Origin: Bacteroidetes bacterium HGW-Bacteroidetes-2
GTDB taxonomy: Bacteria; Bacteroidota; Bacteroidia; Flavobacteriales; Flavobacteriaceae
NCBI GenBank assembly: GCA_002842575.1
Contig: PHDJ01000026.1
Coordinates: forward strand, 1-36,910
Length of the DNA: 36,910 nucleotides
Direction: 5' to 3'
How positions within the stretch are numbered: the stretch's first letter is position 1; the number at the start of each line of letters is the position of its first letter. The notes beneath the pieces are model-generated. The model did not search any database, had not been told where the DNA came from, and saw only the letters and a program-made list of their open reading frames with translations. Position numbers and translations under genes: made by a program. This document shows, piece by piece, positions 35,709-36,910 of this stretch.

Positions 35709-36671
35709 TTAAGCTATTACCTCTTTTTGTATTGTAGAAAGATATCGTTCTGCATCTAAAGCAGCCATACAACCTGTGCCAGCCGCGGTTACAGCTTGTC
35801 TGTATTCTTTATCTTGTACATCTCCTGATGCAAAGACACCTGGCATATTCGTTTTTGTAGTTTTACCTATGGTTTTTATGTAGCCCATTTGGTCTAAGTC
35901 TATTTGACCTTTAAAAATATCGGTATTTGGTTTGTGTCCAATGGCTATAAAAAGTCCGGTGATTTCTATTTCCTCTTTTACTCCGGTTGCTCTATTTACT
36001 ATTCGTAATCCTTCCACTACATTTTCACCCAGAACTTCATCAACTTCTGAATTGTACCGCAACTCAATATTTGGTGTAGAAATTACCCTGTGTTGCATGG
36101 CTTTTGAAGCTCGCATGGCATCTCCTCTAACTAACATAGTAACTTTCTTACAAATATTTGCTAAATACGTCGCTTCTTCCGCTGCAGTATCCCCTCCACC
36201 TACAATTGCAACTTCTTGATTTTTATAAAAGAAACCATCACAAACAGCACAGGCAGATACACCACCTCCACGTAGTTTTTGCTCACTGGGTAATCCAAGA
36301 TATTTTGCAGTGGCACCTGTAGCAATAATCACGGTTTCCGCTTCAATATGCTTCGTATCATCTATGGTAACTTTATGAATCCCTCCAACTTCATCGCTAA
36401 ATAGAACAGCTGTTGCCATTCCAATTCGAACATCCGTTCCAAAACGCTCAGCTTGTTGTTGTAATTGAACCATCATCGTTGGACCATCAATGCCTTCAGG
36501 ATATCCAGGAAAATTATCCACTTCTGTGGTGGTTGTTAATTGTCCTCCAGGTTCCATTCCTGTGTACATAATCGGGTGCATATCTGCTCTAGCGGCATAA
36601 ATTGCTGCCGTAAACCCTGCGGGACCTGAGCCTATAATTAAGCATTTTATTTTTTCAATGGTTTCTGACAT
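35709..36671 (-). CDS. trxB: Thioredoxin-disulfide reductase
   Basis: 320 residues from the ATG at 36671 (MSETIEKIKCLIIGSG). A longer reading to 36707 would start inside the -7 promoter box, so I reject it. This FAD/NADPH enzyme reduces thioredoxin in the cytoplasm. Motifs: FAD-binding GSGPAGFTAAIYAARA at about 14-29, redox-active pair C141-C144 in SACAVCDGFF, NADPH-binding VGGGDTAAEEA at about 157-167, and the C-terminal FAD motif ASGDVQDKEYRQAVTAAGTG. Length is usual for the low-molecular-weight form. It is a single-gene unit with its own promoter and terminator. Confidence 0.97.
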   Translation of the reverse strand: MSETIEKIKCLIIGSGPAGFTAAIYAARADMHPIMYTGMEPGGQLTTTTEVDNFPGYPEGIDGPTMMVQLQQQAERFGTDVRIGMATAVLFSDEVGGIHKVTIDDTKHIEAETVIIATGATAKYLGLPSEQKLRGGGVSACAVCDGFFYKNQEVAIVGGGDTAAEEATYLANICKKVTMLVRGDAMRASKAMQHRVISTPNIELRYNSEVDEVLGENVVEGLRIVNRATGVKEEIEITGLFIAIGHKPNTDIFKGQIDLDQMGYIKTIGKTTKTNMPGVFASGDVQDKEYRQAVTAAGTGCMAALDAERYLSTIQKEVIA

Positions 36672-36704
36672 AATAAGATTATTTTGTGATGTTATATTAA
36701 AATA

Positions 36705-36712
36705 CAAAGGTA
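36705..36712 (-). promoter_or_regulatory. -7 box of trxB
   Basis: The minus strand reads TACCTTTG, a full match to TAnnTTTG, 33 bases before the ATG at 36671. The -33 element is not clear. Confidence 0.6.
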
Positions 36713-36816
36713 GGCCTTTCCTTAAAATTTATATTGAAAAGTTATTAAGAATTGATTTTATGCAAAAAGGGGTTGTTCAAAATTTTATTATATATTATTA
36801 TAACAATAAGCAAACA

Positions 36817-36846
36817 AAAAACCCGAAGCTTTCGCTTCGGGTTTTT
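36817..36846. terminator. Intrinsic terminator near the right edge (bidirectional)
   Basis: CCCGAAGC/GCTTCGGG stem with loop TTTC, flanked by A-run and T-run (36817-36829 with 36834-36846). It would end a leftward gene entering from beyond the window, upstream of trxB. Confidence 0.85.
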
Positions 36847-36875
36847 CTTTTATTTAGATACTAATTGCTTACTAT

Positions 36876-36910
36876 CTATTTTTTGATTAATCGTTTTACA
36901 ACGGTTGCTC
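36876..36910 (-). CDS. C-terminal end of an unidentified gene entering from the right
   Basis: One minus-strand frame ends ATVVKRLIKK with a TAG at 36876-36878; another ends INQKIDSKQLVSK with a TAA at 36850-36852. Either could be the tail of a gene whose terminator is at 36817-36846. The visible part is too short to identify or to decide between the frames. Confidence 0.35.
   Translation of the reverse strand, partial: ATVVKRLIKK

Noticed and set aside
36672-36707. Longer start for trxB
   Set aside because: It lies inside the -7 box TACCTTTG; MSETIEK at 36671 is the usual family start.

Overview
The window looks like the chromosome of a member of Flavobacteriaceae (Bacteroidota). The DNA is AT-rich. 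Several promoters match the Bacteroidota pattern (TTG, 19-20 bases, TAnnTTTG), start codons mostly lack Shine-Dalgarno sequences, and the gene set is typical of the family: a DUF11-type surface protein, DUF3467 behind rpoC, a TIGR03643 protein, a DUF2851 protein, and a SprB-like/lipoyl-like AGCS transporter.

Layout. 1-3037 (minus): the N-terminal 817 residues of a large secreted repeat protein, preceded by a small exported protein of unknown function. 3403-4992 (plus): prfC. 5049-20412 (minus): the core transcription/translation block, read in the order rpsU, xerC, hpf, tRNA-Thr(TGT), tRNA-Tyr, tRNA-Gly, tRNA-Thr(GGT), tuf, tRNA-Trp, secE, nusG, rplK, rplA, rplJ, rplL, rpoB, rpoC, DUF3467. 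20491-22216: an orphan Cys-rich lipoprotein and a dead IS5-type insertion sequence. 22216-29168 (minus): acyl-CoA dehydrogenase, helix-hairpin-helix protein, AGCS transporter, PspC, DUF2851 and a cystathionine beta-synthase-like PLP enzyme. 29340-31707: a small DoxX-like membrane protein, a TIGR03643 protein, an S1/P1 nuclease and two rhodaneses. 31833-33575 (plus): a MarR regulator, a nitroreductase and a YceI protein, tied together by three copies of one 12-bp operator-like palindrome. 33585-35500 (plus): the ruin of a tryptophan operon. 35709-36671 (minus): trxB.

The most notable region is the trp remnant. A promoter drives an 18-codon leader peptide with three consecutive Trp codons. It is followed by a strong intrinsic terminator and an alternative 8-bp pairing whose strand lies at the leader stop codon, a textbook ribosome-mediated attenuator. 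The trpE behind it is a pseudogene with frameshifts, stops and an internal deletion removing the chorismate-binding core. A GC-rich interspersed repeat follows, then an intact trpG. No intact trpD, C, F, B or A follows. I infer that the cell has lost or relocated Trp synthesis, and that trpG survives because the same amidotransferase can serve as PabA for folate synthesis.

Other signals worth attention are: a perfect 10-base Shine-Dalgarno before rpsU in a genome that otherwise ignores such sites (bS21 autoregulation); the shared MarR operator; a tandem hairpin between rplL and rpoB; the multidomain N-terminus of the AGCS transporter; and an abrupt base-composition change at the left edge inside the surface-protein gene. 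I did not find a CRISPR array, a phage, a toxin-antitoxin pair or an obviously new defence system.
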